The translations under genes and the position numbers were made by a program. A stretch of 43,725 nucleotides of DNA from an uncultured Bacteroidota bacterium (GTDB lineage Bacteria; Bacteroidota; Bacteroidia; Bacteroidales; FEN-979). The notes under the pieces were generated by a model. It did no database searches. It had not been told where the DNA came from and saw nothing but the letters and a program-made list of their open reading frames with translations. Location of the stretch: assembly GCA_937900965.1 (NCBI GenBank), contig CALCGJ010000288.1, positions 1-43,725 on the forward strand, read 5' to 3'. Shown piece after piece: positions 9,361 to 18,706 of this stretch (position 1 is its first letter; each line of letters starts with the position of its first letter).

Positions 9361-12300
9361 ATGAGCAAGCACCTTCTTACCGTCTTGATGCTCCTGGTTA
9401 CTGCCATGGGCCTAGGTCAGCCCTCCTCCTCATGGTCCGGCACATTTTACCAGGGATATGCTTCTTCTGTCAAGGGTGGAGGGTTTTTCTACCATTCACC
9501 CCAACCCGATGTGACTACCTCTATGTTAATCCGTGCAGACGATGCCACTCAATACATCGAATGGAAAACAGAGTCGCTTCCGGCGGCGGTTAACGAACCC
9601 ATCGTCAGGTTTATCTGGATGTTTGGAATAGATGCCAATCCTGAGAGCTATCAATGGAAGCTATACATGAATGACACTTGCCTTCTCACCTTTACCAATC
9701 CTGTGCTTTCGGAAAAAAGTTTATGGGTAGTTGATGGGAGGGAAGGGGCCAGCCTCACTTTCCGCCCCACATTACTGGATAAGTACAATGATCCGATGGG
9801 ATACGCCATTCTTGCAGTTCCCAACAAGTTCCTGAAACCAGGAGTTGCCCAGGTTATCAGGGTCGTTGGTGTAAGCGCAGGAAAACAGACATGGTATATG
9901 ACATTCGAGGCCCCTGTTAAGGAATCAGTTGATGCTATACAGGAGGAGGCAATAATCCGTGGTGAGGGACAGAACTACAGAGCAGTACTCTTTCAGTTTG
10001 TTCATCTCGGTGAAGCTGAATCTTCAGAGATACGGATCGATCCAGGGATCGTTAAACAATTTACCCTGGAACCCGGGTTTAACAGCATGCGCATCCTCCT
10101 CCCCGATACCAATGTAGAGATAGAGCAGAATGCTATTATCAGGCTGGGTCATGAGAAGCCTTTTCAGATGCCATTCAGGACCAAACCAGTTCGTCACTGG
10201 ACAATCTATTTGGTTCAACATACCCACACTGATATTGGATATACCCGACCCCAAACGGAGATCCTTCCGGAGCATTTACGCTATATTGATTATGCACTTG
10301 ACTTTTGCGACCAGACTGATCTCTTTCCGGAAGAGGCCAGGTTCCGATGGACCTGTGAAACCACCTGGCCGGTGAGAGAGTATCTCATGACCCGTCCCGA
10401 GTCACAGATAGAACGGCTCAGGCAGCGCGTGGAGGAGGGGCGGATTGAGATCGCCGGTCTCTTCCTCAACTCTTCCGATCTGGCCGACGAATCATCTGTA
10501 GCAACATCCCTTCAACCCATCCGGTTGATCCGCAATCATGGAATGCCGGTACGGGCTGCTATGCAAAACGATATCAATGGGGTCCCGTGGTGCCTGGTCG
10601 ATTACCTTTCGGGCGCAGGGGTGGAGTATCTGAACATGGCCGAAAATACACACAGAGCACAAAAACCGTTTGATAAACCAACCACATTCTGGTGGGAGAG
10701 TCAGGCCGGCAATCGAATCCTTGTGAACAGGCCCGAGCATTACATGACAGCTAACATGATGGGAATCCTCACCGGTGAAGAGACCTTTGCGAAAAACCTA
10801 TTTCAGCACCTGCACGACATCGTGGAGAAGGGGTACAATTATGAACACTATCCGATCCAATTCAGCGGGTACCTCACCGATAACTCTCCCCCTTCTACCA
10901 CTGCCTGTAATGTAGTAAGAAACTGGAATGATACTTATGAGTGGCCAAAACTGAAACTCGCCACAATCTCTGAATTCATGGACGTGATGAAAAATGATCA
11001 TGCTGATGACTTGCCTGTTTATAGGGGCGCCTGGCCCGACTGGTGGATAGATGGATTCGGCTCGGCACCCATCGAAACATCTTATGCCCGTTCAACCCAT
11101 TGCGACAATATTGCCAACAAGGGATTACAAGCCTTTGCAGTTATCAGGGGAATAGAGCAAAATAATCATATTACAGAGCTGCAGGCACAGGTGGATGATG
11201 CTATTGCATTCTACGATGAACACACATTCGGGGCGGCTGAGAGTATACGTGATCCACTGGCAGAAAATAGTATCGTGCAGAAAGGGGAGAAGTTATCCTA
11301 TGTTTGGGAAGCTGTGAAAAAGAACCGGATTCTTCGTGAAGAGGTAATGGGGAGGGTTCAGCATCTGTTCCCGAAATCGGACGTACCGGTAATCACTATA
11401 TTCAATCCCCTGAACTGGCATCGCTCGGGTGTGGTTGAAATTTATATTGACCACGAGATCCTTCCACGAGACCGGGGAGTCATGGTGGTATTGGAAGACG
11501 ACCAACCGATACCGATACAACCTCTCTCTTCCAGGGAAGATGGGACCTATTGGGCAATGTATGTGAAAGATGTTCCTCCATTGGGTTACCGGACCTTACG
11601 CCTGTTTACGGTGAAAGGTCTGCCTGTCAAGGAGGTGACTGAATCCTTTTCAGGAAATCTGGAAAATGATTTCTATGACATTTCCATTGATTCAGAATCC
11701 GGACAGATTCTCTCCTGGAAGGATAAGGAGTTGAACCTGGAACTGATTGATTCTTCATCACCCTACAGCTTTGGCGAATTCATCCATGAAACTCTCGGTA
11801 CCAACCGGGCCCAGCTTGAACATCTCAAGCTTGAAGAATTTAGCCGGGCCACATGGGGAAACATAACTGTCGGACAACTTCTGGATGGCCCGGTATGGAC
11901 AAGCCTGGTGATCTCCGGTATGGCGCCCGAATGTGCAGCAGAACGGATTACCTGTGAGATCAGGCTCTACAAACTGGAAAAAAAGGTAGAACTCGCCTTT
12001 GCAATGAAGAAACTGTCAGTTACAGATCCGGAAGCCGTCTATGTGGCTTTCCCAGTTTACCTCCCTGAGAGCCATTTTGTTGTGGAGGTTGCAGGTGGCA
12101 CGGTGGTACCCGGGAAAGATCAGCTTGAAGGGTCGTCTTCCGATTGGATTGGTATACAAAATTTCGTTTCCGTAAGAAATGACAGCAATCAGATCATCTT
12201 CGTCTCTCCTGAGATTCCCTTAGTACAGCTTGGAGAAATCAACCTGGGTAAATTTTCGCGTATCGCAGACCCCGTATCGTCAAATCTTTTCTCCTGGGTA

Positions 12301-12819
12301 TTTAACAATTACTGGACTACGAATTTCCTGGCAAGCGAAGAAGGGGAGCTGAAGTGGAGTTACCAGCTTACCTCTTCCAACGATCCCTCCAACCTCTTTG
12401 CTGCGAAGTTCGGCTGGGGTAACAGGATTCCTTTTCTCACCCGGATATTTCCGGCCCAAACACCAGATTCGGTCATCATTCCCAGGTCTTTTATCGGAGA
12501 AAGTCTGAGAGATGTATTGATGGTATGTGCCTATCCTTCCCATGATGGAACAGGTGTAGTTCTCCATCTCAGGGAGGTTAATGGGAAACCCATCCGTTTC
12601 CCTGTTCGTGATTACCTCGTATCCATCCTGGATCTGATGTCAGCAACTAGAGCTTCCACGGCTGTTGAGGTGAATGTACTCGAGGAAGAGATTGCGCCAA
12701 TAGTCGTGGATCGTCTCGCTCCCGGTGTACGCGGAAAGTGGATCGAAATGAAACCATATGAGACGAAATTCATAAAATTAACGTTTAAGAAAGAGGCAGG
12801 TGATCAGATGAACAGGTGA
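9361..12819 (+). CDS. GH38 family alpha-mannosidase
   Basis: An 1152-residue exported glycosidase. After a signal peptide (1-19) comes an N-terminal region of about 260 residues of uncertain fold, probably beta-sandwich. The GH38 catalytic domain starts near 280 with the zinc-site motif HTHTDIGY (H287, H289, D291). It continues through the TCETTWPVREY segment to D404 in QNDINGVPW, where the family's nucleophile is expected. A large C-terminal beta domain fills residues 670-1150. GH38 enzymes hydrolyse alpha-mannosidic bonds with a metal ion, and some family members act on other linkages, so the exact substrate is open. The gene lies 31 nt behind the GH29 fucosidase and is probably in its operon. 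No SusC/SusD pair is near. The last codons and the TGA stop fall inside a 9-nt repeat array. Confidence 0.85.
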   Translation: MSKHLLTVLMLLVTAMGLGQPSSSWSGTFYQGYASSVKGGGFFYHSPQPDVTTSMLIRADDATQYIEWKTESLPAAVNEPIVRFIWMFGIDANPESYQWKLYMNDTCLLTFTNPVLSEKSLWVVDGREGASLTFRPTLLDKYNDPMGYAILAVPNKFLKPGVAQVIRVVGVSAGKQTWYMTFEAPVKESVDAIQEEAIIRGEGQNYRAVLFQFVHLGEAESSEIRIDPGIVKQFTLEPGFNSMRILLPDTNVEIEQNAIIRLGHEKPFQMPFRTKPVRHWTIYLVQHTHTDIGYTRPQTEILPEHLRYIDYALDFCDQTDLFPEEARFRWTCETTWPVREYLMTRPESQIERLRQRVEEGRIEIAGLFLNSSDLADESSVATSLQPIRLIRNHGMPVRAAMQNDINGVPWCLVDYLSGAGVEYLNMAENTHRAQKPFDKPTTFWWESQAGNRILVNRPEHYMTANMMGILTGEETFAKNLFQHLHDIVEKGYNYEHYPIQFSGYLTDNSPPSTTACNVVRNWNDTYEWPKLKLATISEFMDVMKNDHADDLPVYRGAWPDWWIDGFGSAPIETSYARSTHCDNIANKGLQAFAVIRGIEQNNHITELQAQVDDAIAFYDEHTFGAAESIRDPLAENSIVQKGEKLSYVWEAVKKNRILREEVMGRVQHLFPKSDVPVITIFNPLNWHRSGVVEIYIDHEILPRDRGVMVVLEDDQPIPIQPLSSREDGTYWAMYVKDVPPLGYRTLRLFTVKGLPVKEVTESFSGNLENDFYDISIDSESGQILSWKDKELNLELIDSSSPYSFGEFIHETLGTNRAQLEHLKLEEFSRATWGNITVGQLLDGPVWTSLVISGMAPECAAERITCEIRLYKLEKKVELAFAMKKLSVTDPEAVYVAFPVYLPESHFVVEVAGGTVVPGKDQLEGSSSDWIGIQNFVSVRNDSNQIIFVSPEIPLVQLGEINLGKFSRIADPVSSNLFSWVFNNYWTTNFLASEEGELKWSYQLTSSNDPSNLFAAKFGWGNRIPFLTRIFPAQTPDSVIIPRSFIGESLRDVLMVCAYPSHDGTGVVLHLREVNGKPIRFPVRDYLVSILDLMSATRASTAVEVNVLEEEIAPIVVDRLAPGVRGKWIEMKPYETKFIKLTFKKEAGDQMNR

Positions 12820-12856
12820 ACAAGTGAACAGGTGATCAAGTGAACCAGTGGGCCAG
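12797..12856. repeat. GTGAACAGG-type 9-nt tandem array
   Basis: Imperfect repeats of GTGAACAGG, GTGAACAAG, GTGATCAAG and GTGAACCAG begin inside the end of the GH38 gene and continue past it. The gene's stop TGA is the TGA of one unit. The same unit, on the other strand, recurs near 25020-25060. Confidence 0.65.
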
Positions 12857-12898
12857 TTTCTGGCAAGCATTTTACCATTTTGCCATTAGTTTAACCGT

Positions 12899-13504
12899 AT
12901 GAAAAAAAATACTGTTGTTTTAATACTTCTCCTTTCAGCACCCCTCCTTCTCCAGCGTTGTGGCGTTGTGAACCAGGCTAGCCAGGCAATAAACCTGATG
13001 AATTGCGAATTTCGGATCTTGTCGGTAACTGATGTCAGGCTGGTTGGAGTCGATATGGATCATATCAGCAACATCAAACAGCTTACCTGGCTGGATGCCC
13101 AGAAACTGATGGTAGCCCTGACCAAACAAACACTTCCATTGAATTTCAATGTCAATATTGAAGCCAGGAATCCGAACGGCACCACGGCTGGTTTGAACAG
13201 TGTCGACTATATTGTTTTCATTGATGATATCCAGATGACTTCCGGAACATTCAATCAACCAATTTCAATCCCACCCAACAACGGAACTGCTACAATACCT
13301 ATGCAAATGACTGTCGATCTGAAACAGGTTTTACAGGGCAAATCGGCTGATGCCATTCTGAATTTTGCTATGAATCTCTCAGGCGCCGGGGCAAACCCAA
13401 CCCGGTTTAAGGTAAAATTAAAGCCTTACATCATCGTTAATGGCTCTCCGCTAAGCTATCCAGGATACATAACCGTCAAAACAGAATTCGCCGGGCCCAA
13501 CTAA
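12899..13504 (+). CDS. Envelope LEA-type-2-like protein, possible lipoprotein
   Basis: A 201-residue exported protein. The first 20 residues are a hydrophobic export signal followed by QRC. A cysteine at this place suggests a lipoprotein, but Arg just before it is unusual for a lipobox, so the anchoring is uncertain. The remainder (about 35-200) has the pattern of an LEA-14/WHy-type beta sandwich: alternating strands, LPLNFNVNIEARNPNG, SVDYIVFIDDIQMTSG, and ATIPMQMTVDL. Such domains bind hydrophobic or membrane surfaces, and the role here is unknown. It follows the GH38 gene by about 80 nt across a repeat array and is convergent with nhaA. Confidence 0.65.
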   Translation: MKKNTVVLILLLSAPLLLQRCGVVNQASQAINLMNCEFRILSVTDVRLVGVDMDHISNIKQLTWLDAQKLMVALTKQTLPLNFNVNIEARNPNGTTAGLNSVDYIVFIDDIQMTSGTFNQPISIPPNNGTATIPMQMTVDLKQVLQGKSADAILNFAMNLSGAGANPTRFKVKLKPYIIVNGSPLSYPGYITVKTEFAGPN

Positions 13505-13508
13505 TCAA

Positions 13509-13580
13509 TTCTCACTTCTCACTTCTCACTTCAAACTTCCAACTTAACTTCTGACCTCAGACCTCTGACCTCTGACTTCG
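13509..13580. repeat. TTCTCAC/TCTGACC 7-nt tandem array
   Basis: The gap between two convergent genes is almost entirely 7-nt repeats. The array begins as TTCTCAC copies, passes through TTCAAAC/TTCCAAC variants, and ends as TCTGACC copies. It stops 2 nt before the nhaA stop codon. No terminator hairpin is seen. Confidence 0.65.
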
Positions 13581-13582
13581 TT

Positions 13583-14731
13583 TTACAGTTTTTCTTTCGG
13601 ACACAACCGAATAATTATCGTTCCCGTAATTGCTGCAACCAGCGAACCGATGATGATTGCCAGCTTGGCAACACTGGCAGGCCCACTCTCCTCAAATGAA
13701 AGGGAGGCGATAAAGATCGACATGGTAAATCCTATCCCGGCAATGAAGCCCACACCGATAATATGTTTCCAGCTGACGCCAGCCGGCAACTCCGCCAGTT
13801 TTAGTCGCTTAAGGATCATCGACATGCCAATAACCCCCAGAGGTTTACCAAGGAATAACCCTGCTATAATCCCTATACTGAGAGCGCTGAAGAGTCCTTC
13901 TCCAAGCTGAAAAGAGAGCGGAATAGCCGTGTTGGCCAGTGCAAAAAGAGGTAAAATAAAATAGGAAACAGGACGGGTCAGGGAGTGTTCCATCTCTTCT
14001 GCCAGCTCTCGCGGAACGATCAGTGCAACAAGCACCCCGGCAATGGTCGGATGAATCCCCGACTTCAAGATGAAAAACCATAGCAAGCCTCCCCCTCCAA
14101 TGTAAAGCAGGGAGGATTTAACCCTGAACCGGCTGAAGATCAGAAGCACCATAAAGACTGCAAGCGCCAGAATCATCATCATCATATTCATATCGTGGGA
14201 ATAGAAAACAGCAATGATGACGATTGCTCCAAGGTCATCGATGATAGCTAACGCAACGAGAAATACTTTTAACGCAAAGGGAACCCTGTTTCCCAGCAGT
14301 GAGAGGACCCCCAAAGAAAATGCAATGTCGGTGGCGGTTGGGATAGCCCATCCACTCATGTTCTCTGTGTTCCGAAAATTGAACATAACAAAGATTGCAG
14401 CCGGAACAAGAATACCCCCGATCGCTGCCCCTACCGGAAGGACCGCCTGCCTGAGGTCAGATAACTCGCCTTTGGTAAACTCCCGTTTGATCTCTATCCC
14501 CACCAGTAGGAAGAAAAGCGGCATCAGACCGTCATTGATCCAATGGAGAATCGACTTGTGAAGAAACGAAAACCCTATTTCGTTCTCCCATAACTTAATG
14601 TATGAAGCTCCATAATCAGAATTGCTGAGAAGCAGGGAAAATGCAGTAGCAATGATTAACATAAGACCGGTAAGTTTTCCTGCCTCTGCTAATTCCGCAA
14701 TCGGATTTAAAATATACTTTTTAACTGGCAT
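13583..14731 (-). CDS. nhaA: Na+/H+ antiporter NhaA
   Basis: A 382-residue inner-membrane antiporter that expels sodium in exchange for protons, helping with pH and salt balance. It matches NhaA over its length, with about 12 hydrophobic segments. PTATDIAFSLGVL carries D135, and the adjacent pair D165/D166 in LAIIDDLGAI corresponds to the ion-binding aspartates of the E. coli protein. FLLVGIEIKREF and the HPTIAGVL segment are also typical. The length equals the family norm. It lies 47 nt after the small lipoprotein gene, on the same strand, and is convergent with the LEA-like gene across a repeat array. Confidence 0.95.
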   Translation of the reverse strand: MPVKKYILNPIAELAEAGKLTGLMLIIATAFSLLLSNSDYGASYIKLWENEIGFSFLHKSILHWINDGLMPLFFLLVGIEIKREFTKGELSDLRQAVLPVGAAIGGILVPAAIFVMFNFRNTENMSGWAIPTATDIAFSLGVLSLLGNRVPFALKVFLVALAIIDDLGAIVIIAVFYSHDMNMMMMILALAVFMVLLIFSRFRVKSSLLYIGGGGLLWFFILKSGIHPTIAGVLVALIVPRELAEEMEHSLTRPVSYFILPLFALANTAIPLSFQLGEGLFSALSIGIIAGLFLGKPLGVIGMSMILKRLKLAELPAGVSWKHIIGVGFIAGIGFTMSIFIASLSFEESGPASVAKLAIIIGSLVAAITGTIIIRLCPKEKL

Positions 14732-14778
14732 CGATAAAGATTCCGCTTAATGATATAAATGACATTATCATGCGGAGA

Positions 14779-15162
14779 CTATTTCTTCTTCCCTTTGGTT
14801 TTTGCCTTCTTGATACTGTCTGTTTCAGCCTGGTTAACTCCCGGATTCTTGATGGCTCCGGGTTCCTTTGCTGTGGTCCCGCGCTCTGATGATTCCACCC
14901 GGGTCGACTTCGCCGCTTCAGATTCTCCTTTTTTCGTTTCAGCCTGACGAGGTTCTTCTTTCTTCGTAACAACCTGACCAGTATCTCCTTTTTCTATGAG
15001 GGGTTTCACCGTATCACTTTGTACAACCATGGTTGTATCCGGGGGTGTGATTAATGTAGTATCATTGGATGTGGTTTCGGTATTTGTCTGATTGCTGTAT
15101 GAACAGGAGGTGATCAGGATCACCGCTATACTTAAAAGGCTATTGAACAATAAATTTTTCAT
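14779..15162 (-). CDS. Small Thr/Lys-rich lipoprotein, function unknown
   Basis: A 127-residue predicted lipoprotein. The signal ends in the lipobox LITSC, with the modified cysteine at residue 20. The mature part has no recognisable domain. It is a low-complexity chain rich in Thr, Ser, Glu and Lys, ending in a run of lysines, and is probably an extended linker or unstructured tail. Its ATG lies 23 nt inside the end of the upstream T9SS cargo gene in another frame, so translation is likely coupled. I do not recognise the family. Confidence 0.6.
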   Translation of the reverse strand: MKNLLFNSLLSIAVILITSCSYSNQTNTETTSNDTTLITPPDTTMVVQSDTVKPLIEKGDTGQVVTKKEEPRQAETKKGESEAAKSTRVESSERGTTAKEPGAIKNPGVNQAETDSIKKAKTKGKKK

Positions 15163-17017
15163 AACGGATGATGTTGGTTGATGATGAGACTTTTATAAAA
15201 TAGATGCCACTGGATAGAGCTCCTTTGTTGAAGGAGAAGGAGTTCTTGCCACCCGGTGCTGAGTCCTGAAGCAGCATTTTCACCCGTTTCCCCTGCTGAT
15301 CAAGCACTGCGATCTCAATGGCAGACCGTCCTTCAAGCGTGAATTCCACATTCATAATATCATACACGGGATTGGGATAAACTCTGACAGGGTGTACTTC
15401 TGCCTGCTCATTGATCCCGATGGAAACCCCATTGATCTCCGCAATCCAGGTATCAAAAGCATGTTTATTCAATCGGAAGGAGCCAAATCCTCCACTCAGC
15501 CAGACTCTTGGTGATGTTGCGTTGTACTTTCTCGAAATACCGGTATAGTCCCCCCACCGGGCGACACCATCACTTGCATAAACATCCACATAGGTGGTTC
15601 CCTCTTTCACCAGAGTGGAACCGGACCAGGCACCGACATCATTTACATAGACAACGCGCACCTGAGGATATACATCTTCTGCTACCCGAAGAAAACAAAT
15701 CATGACTGATTTATCTGTTTTCGAAGTGCCAAATGATGCTACTGAGGGATAGGAATAATCATACCCGTCCAAACCAAATTTCGAATTCCAGTTGGTGAGA
15801 TTAGAAATGGTTATTCTATTGTAATTCAATCCATTATAATTATTTTCGTACTCAGAGTGGAAAACGAATTGGAGAATTCCTTCCAGGTAAAATGCGCAGA
15901 GAGCCCTGTTGTCTCCGTTATCAAGGACAATTTCGGTATCGGGTTGGGGAGCATCACCTGCCAGATTAAAATCAGCATCGATATTGTACGCTTTTAACTG
16001 AGGATTTCCGGAGATATCATCGGTCAGGTCGTAAAGTCTTATTTTGTCTGAAGTCCCGATGGTTCCGTGGGTGCTCACCAGGTAGATGCCCGGGCCATAT
16101 GCTCCCTGCAGGCCATAGGAAGCGGGGACAAGTGTAAATGGAGATTCCGTGATGTTATACCAATATTGCCAGTCAAGGTTCCCACCTGCATAACCGCCTG
16201 CTTTTGTGATCTGGTAAAGCACTACCTGTGAGAATTGATCGTTGTCTGAGAAGAGGTTTCCGGTAACATATACCTCGTTTGTCGAGACCCCGATCTTTGG
16301 ATAGTCAAACCAGTTGTTTTCGTTAAGTGGATCACCGGTAAGTTTGTAGAACCACCATCCGTCCTGTGGATTATTACTCTTGGAGAAACAAGTAATTACT
16401 TTTGAAACAGAAGAATTGGATCCGTGAAGTACCACCAGGAAAAACCGGTCGGCGTGAGAGTCGTAAAGAACTACAGGATCATAAATCAAAGAGGTAAAAG
16501 AGGGATCATTAAAGAAGTCATCAAATGAAGATGTAAATAGCAGAGTTCCGCCCACATCATAGTATTCGATATGCGAGTTGGTCACACTAACGATATATCC
16601 TCCATTTGATATTGCCATGGAGTTGTCGGGGGGAGTAGTCCCGTCAAACCAGTTTCCTTCGAAACTGGCGCCAATAGTAGGTTGATCCGTAACATCCTTG
16701 AGTTGTCTTTCATCGTTGAAGATACCATGGTTACGAGCCAGCTTCTCCTCTGTTTTGCGACGTTTCTCAGCCATCACTTCTGGAGGTAATGTATGCTTCT
16801 TTTCGAGTGAGATCAACTGTTTATGCCAGAGTATTGCCGGTTGTCCTTGTAAAACTTCACCGGCAAGGGGTTGCGATTGCAATCCGGATTTCAGTGGATG
16901 GATCGTCTTATCCAGTTTATCTGCAACAACAGACCCGACTACAGCTTTTGAATGCTGAGCGTATGAGCAGAAAACAAATAAGGTGAAAATAAGGGTAAGG
17001 TAGATTTTTGTTTTCAT
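15140..17017 (-). CDS. T9SS-exported protein with C-terminal sorting domain
   Basis: A 625-residue secreted protein. A signal peptide (1-20, ending SYAQ) gives Sec export. A type-A T9SS sorting domain occupies about 545-625, with the usual VYPNPVYDIMNVEF, VLDQQGKRV, SGIYFIKV and a final KFIVQ, so the protein should cross the outer membrane and be attached or released. The body (about 90-530) is rich in aromatics, Asp and Asn and looks like a beta-propeller or similar beta fold (YDPVVLYDSHADRFF, WFDYPKIGVSTNEVYVTGN). I see no catalytic motif and do not name a function. The following lipoprotein gene overlaps its end by 23 nt. The PorV/PorQ-like gene at 30905 may belong to the same export pathway. 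Confidence 0.8.
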   Translation of the reverse strand: MKTKIYLTLIFTLFVFCSYAQHSKAVVGSVVADKLDKTIHPLKSGLQSQPLAGEVLQGQPAILWHKQLISLEKKHTLPPEVMAEKRRKTEEKLARNHGIFNDERQLKDVTDQPTIGASFEGNWFDGTTPPDNSMAISNGGYIVSVTNSHIEYYDVGGTLLFTSSFDDFFNDPSFTSLIYDPVVLYDSHADRFFLVVLHGSNSSVSKVITCFSKSNNPQDGWWFYKLTGDPLNENNWFDYPKIGVSTNEVYVTGNLFSDNDQFSQVVLYQITKAGGYAGGNLDWQYWYNITESPFTLVPASYGLQGAYGPGIYLVSTHGTIGTSDKIRLYDLTDDISGNPQLKAYNIDADFNLAGDAPQPDTEIVLDNGDNRALCAFYLEGILQFVFHSEYENNYNGLNYNRITISNLTNWNSKFGLDGYDYSYPSVASFGTSKTDKSVMICFLRVAEDVYPQVRVVYVNDVGAWSGSTLVKEGTTYVDVYASDGVARWGDYTGISRKYNATSPRVWLSGGFGSFRLNKHAFDTWIAEINGVSIGINEQAEVHPVRVYPNPVYDIMNVEFTLEGRSAIEIAVLDQQGKRVKMLLQDSAPGGKNSFSFNKGALSSGIYFIKVSSSTNIIRYEKFIVQ

Positions 17018-17051
17018 GATGGCTGAATTTAATACTACATAGTTGAAAAAC

Positions 17052-17083
17052 TAAATATATAAAAAAAAAGTGGGATAGTCAAA
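17052..17083 (-). promoter_or_regulatory. Putative promoter of the T9SS cargo gene
   Basis: Read on the minus strand, TTTG (17080-17083) lies 20 nt before TATATTTA (17052-17059). This fits the Bacteroidetes -33/-7 pattern with one mismatch in the -7 box. The implied leader before the ATG at 17017 is about 27 nt. Confidence 0.4.
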
Positions 17084-17154
17084 TCTGCTGTAAATATCGG
17101 GAAAATTCGAAATCATTCGCACGCGCGTACATATAATCATTTCAAATAATTTCG

Positions 17155-17162
17155 TAGATTTG
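17155..17162 (+). promoter_or_regulatory. -7 box of guaB (TAGATTTG)
   Basis: TAGATTTG followed by CA is an exact match to the Bacteroidetes -7 consensus TAnnTTTG, 22 nt before the guaB ATG. No clear -33 TTTG is seen at the usual distance. An AAAGGAG sequence just before the ATG resembles a Shine-Dalgarno site, which is uncommon in this phylum. Confidence 0.5.
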
Positions 17163-17184
17163 CACTCCAAAAAGGAGATTACCT

Positions 17185-18651
17185 ATGTTACTGGATCCAA
17201 ACAAATTTCAGGGAGAAGGACTCACTTACGATGATGTTCTTCTGGTTCCTGCTTATTCAACGGTACTTCCGAGAGACGTCGATATAACGTCCCTTCTTTC
17301 CCGTCGTATCTCCATCAACATCCCCATCGTATCTGCCGCTATGGATACCGTAACGGAAGCTGCCCTGGCAATTGCCATGGCACAGGAGGGAGGCATCGGT
17401 GTATTGCATAAGAATATGTCGATTGCAGCACAGGCACTGCAGGTACGTAAGGTAAAACGCGCAGAAAACGGCATGATTCTCGATCCTGTTACACTGGCGG
17501 AGACTGCTCTGGTGGGAGACGCCCTTGCAATGATGAAAGAGTACAGCATTGGAGGGATTCCGGTAATCAATGAGAAAAAGGTACTTGTTGGGATTGTTAC
17601 AAACCGTGATCTGCGGTTTGAACGTGATCCTGCAAGGCCTGTGACAGAGGTGATGACGCATGACGTAATAACCATCTCAGAGTTTACCAATTTCGAGCAA
17701 GCGGAAGCGATCCTGCAAAAGCATAAGATCGAAAAGTTACCTGTGGTTGACAAAAACAATAAGTTAGTCGGACTGATTACATACAAGGACATTATCAAAG
17801 TGAAGGCACGTCCCAATGCTTGCAAAGACAGCCTGGGACGGTTACGGGTGGCAGCAGCTGTTGGGATTTCAGGCGATACGCTGGAACGCGTGGAAGCGTT
17901 AGTCAATGAGGGTGTCGATGCGATTGTTATCGATACTGCTCACGGACATTCAAAAGGTGTTATGGAGATGACTTCACGTGTCAGGAAAGCTTTCTCCGAT
18001 ATCGATTTGATTGTGGGAAATATCGGCACTCCTGAAGCAGCAAAGGACCTTGCGAAGCTCGGTGTAGACGGTCTGAAAGTTGGCATCGGGCCAGGCTCGA
18101 TCTGTACTACACGTATTATTGCCGGGATAGGTATCCCACAACTCTCAGCAATAAACATAGTTGCAAAAGCATTGGAAGGCTCAGGGATCCCGGTGATTGC
18201 AGATGGAGGGATCAGATACACCGGTGACATAGTGAAGGCTATTGCAGCCGGCGCTCACTCAATAATGGCAGGATCACTCTTTGCCGGGGTAGAAGAGTCA
18301 CCAGGAGGTACCACCATCTTTGAAGGTAGGAAGTTTAAAACATATCGCGGAATGGGCTCCATTGAGGCGATGCAGCAAGGATCCAAAGACAGGTATTTTC
18401 AGGATGTTGAGGATGATGTTAAAAAACTTGTTCCGGAAGGCATTGTTGGCAGAGTCCCCTTTAAGGGTTCTCTTTCCGAAGTGATATACCAGATGGTGGG
18501 TGGATTGCGCTCCGGGATGGGTTATACCGGCTCCAGTACAATAGATGAGTTGCAAAAAGCCAGATTTATTAAAATCACATCAGCTGGTGTCATAGAGAGT
18601 CATCCACACGATGTGAAAATCATTAGTGAAGCGCCAAACTATAGCAGGTAA
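17185..18651 (+). CDS. guaB: IMP dehydrogenase
   Basis: A 488-residue cytoplasmic enzyme that oxidises IMP to XMP with NAD+, the committed step of guanine nucleotide synthesis. The length is standard. The N-terminus has TYDDVLLVPAYS. Two CBS domains, the nucleotide-sensing module, occupy about 95-205. The catalytic loop GPGSICTTR carries C307, the residue that forms the covalent XMP intermediate. IADGGIRYTGDIVKA and the YRGMGS flap are also present. It is the first gene of a run that continues with three periplasmic folding factors on the same strand. From memory, this guaB/PPIase neighbourhood is common in Bacteroidetes. Confidence 0.97.
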   Translation: MLLDPNKFQGEGLTYDDVLLVPAYSTVLPRDVDITSLLSRRISINIPIVSAAMDTVTEAALAIAMAQEGGIGVLHKNMSIAAQALQVRKVKRAENGMILDPVTLAETALVGDALAMMKEYSIGGIPVINEKKVLVGIVTNRDLRFERDPARPVTEVMTHDVITISEFTNFEQAEAILQKHKIEKLPVVDKNNKLVGLITYKDIIKVKARPNACKDSLGRLRVAAAVGISGDTLERVEALVNEGVDAIVIDTAHGHSKGVMEMTSRVRKAFSDIDLIVGNIGTPEAAKDLAKLGVDGLKVGIGPGSICTTRIIAGIGIPQLSAINIVAKALEGSGIPVIADGGIRYTGDIVKAIAAGAHSIMAGSLFAGVEESPGGTTIFEGRKFKTYRGMGSIEAMQQGSKDRYFQDVEDDVKKLVPEGIVGRVPFKGSLSEVIYQMVGGLRSGMGYTGSSTIDELQKARFIKITSAGVIESHPHDVKIISEAPNYSR

Positions 18652-18706
18652 AATTTTTCCAGATAAGAATCGTTAATTAAGTTCGTAACTAAATTTTAAA
18701 GAAGTG

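Noticed and set aside
7290-12819. Complete polysaccharide utilisation locus
   Set aside because: Two glycosidases and a nearby sensor are present, but SusC and SusD homologues are missing and the sensor is divergent with an intervening gene.
12862-12887. TGGCAA/TTGCCA inverted repeat after the GH38 gene as a terminator
   Set aside because: The stem is only 6 bp with a long loop and no T-run.
17253-17906. 217-codon open frame antisense to guaB
   Set aside because: It lies wholly within the highly conserved guaB coding sequence on the other strand and has no domain pattern; it is a codon-usage shadow.
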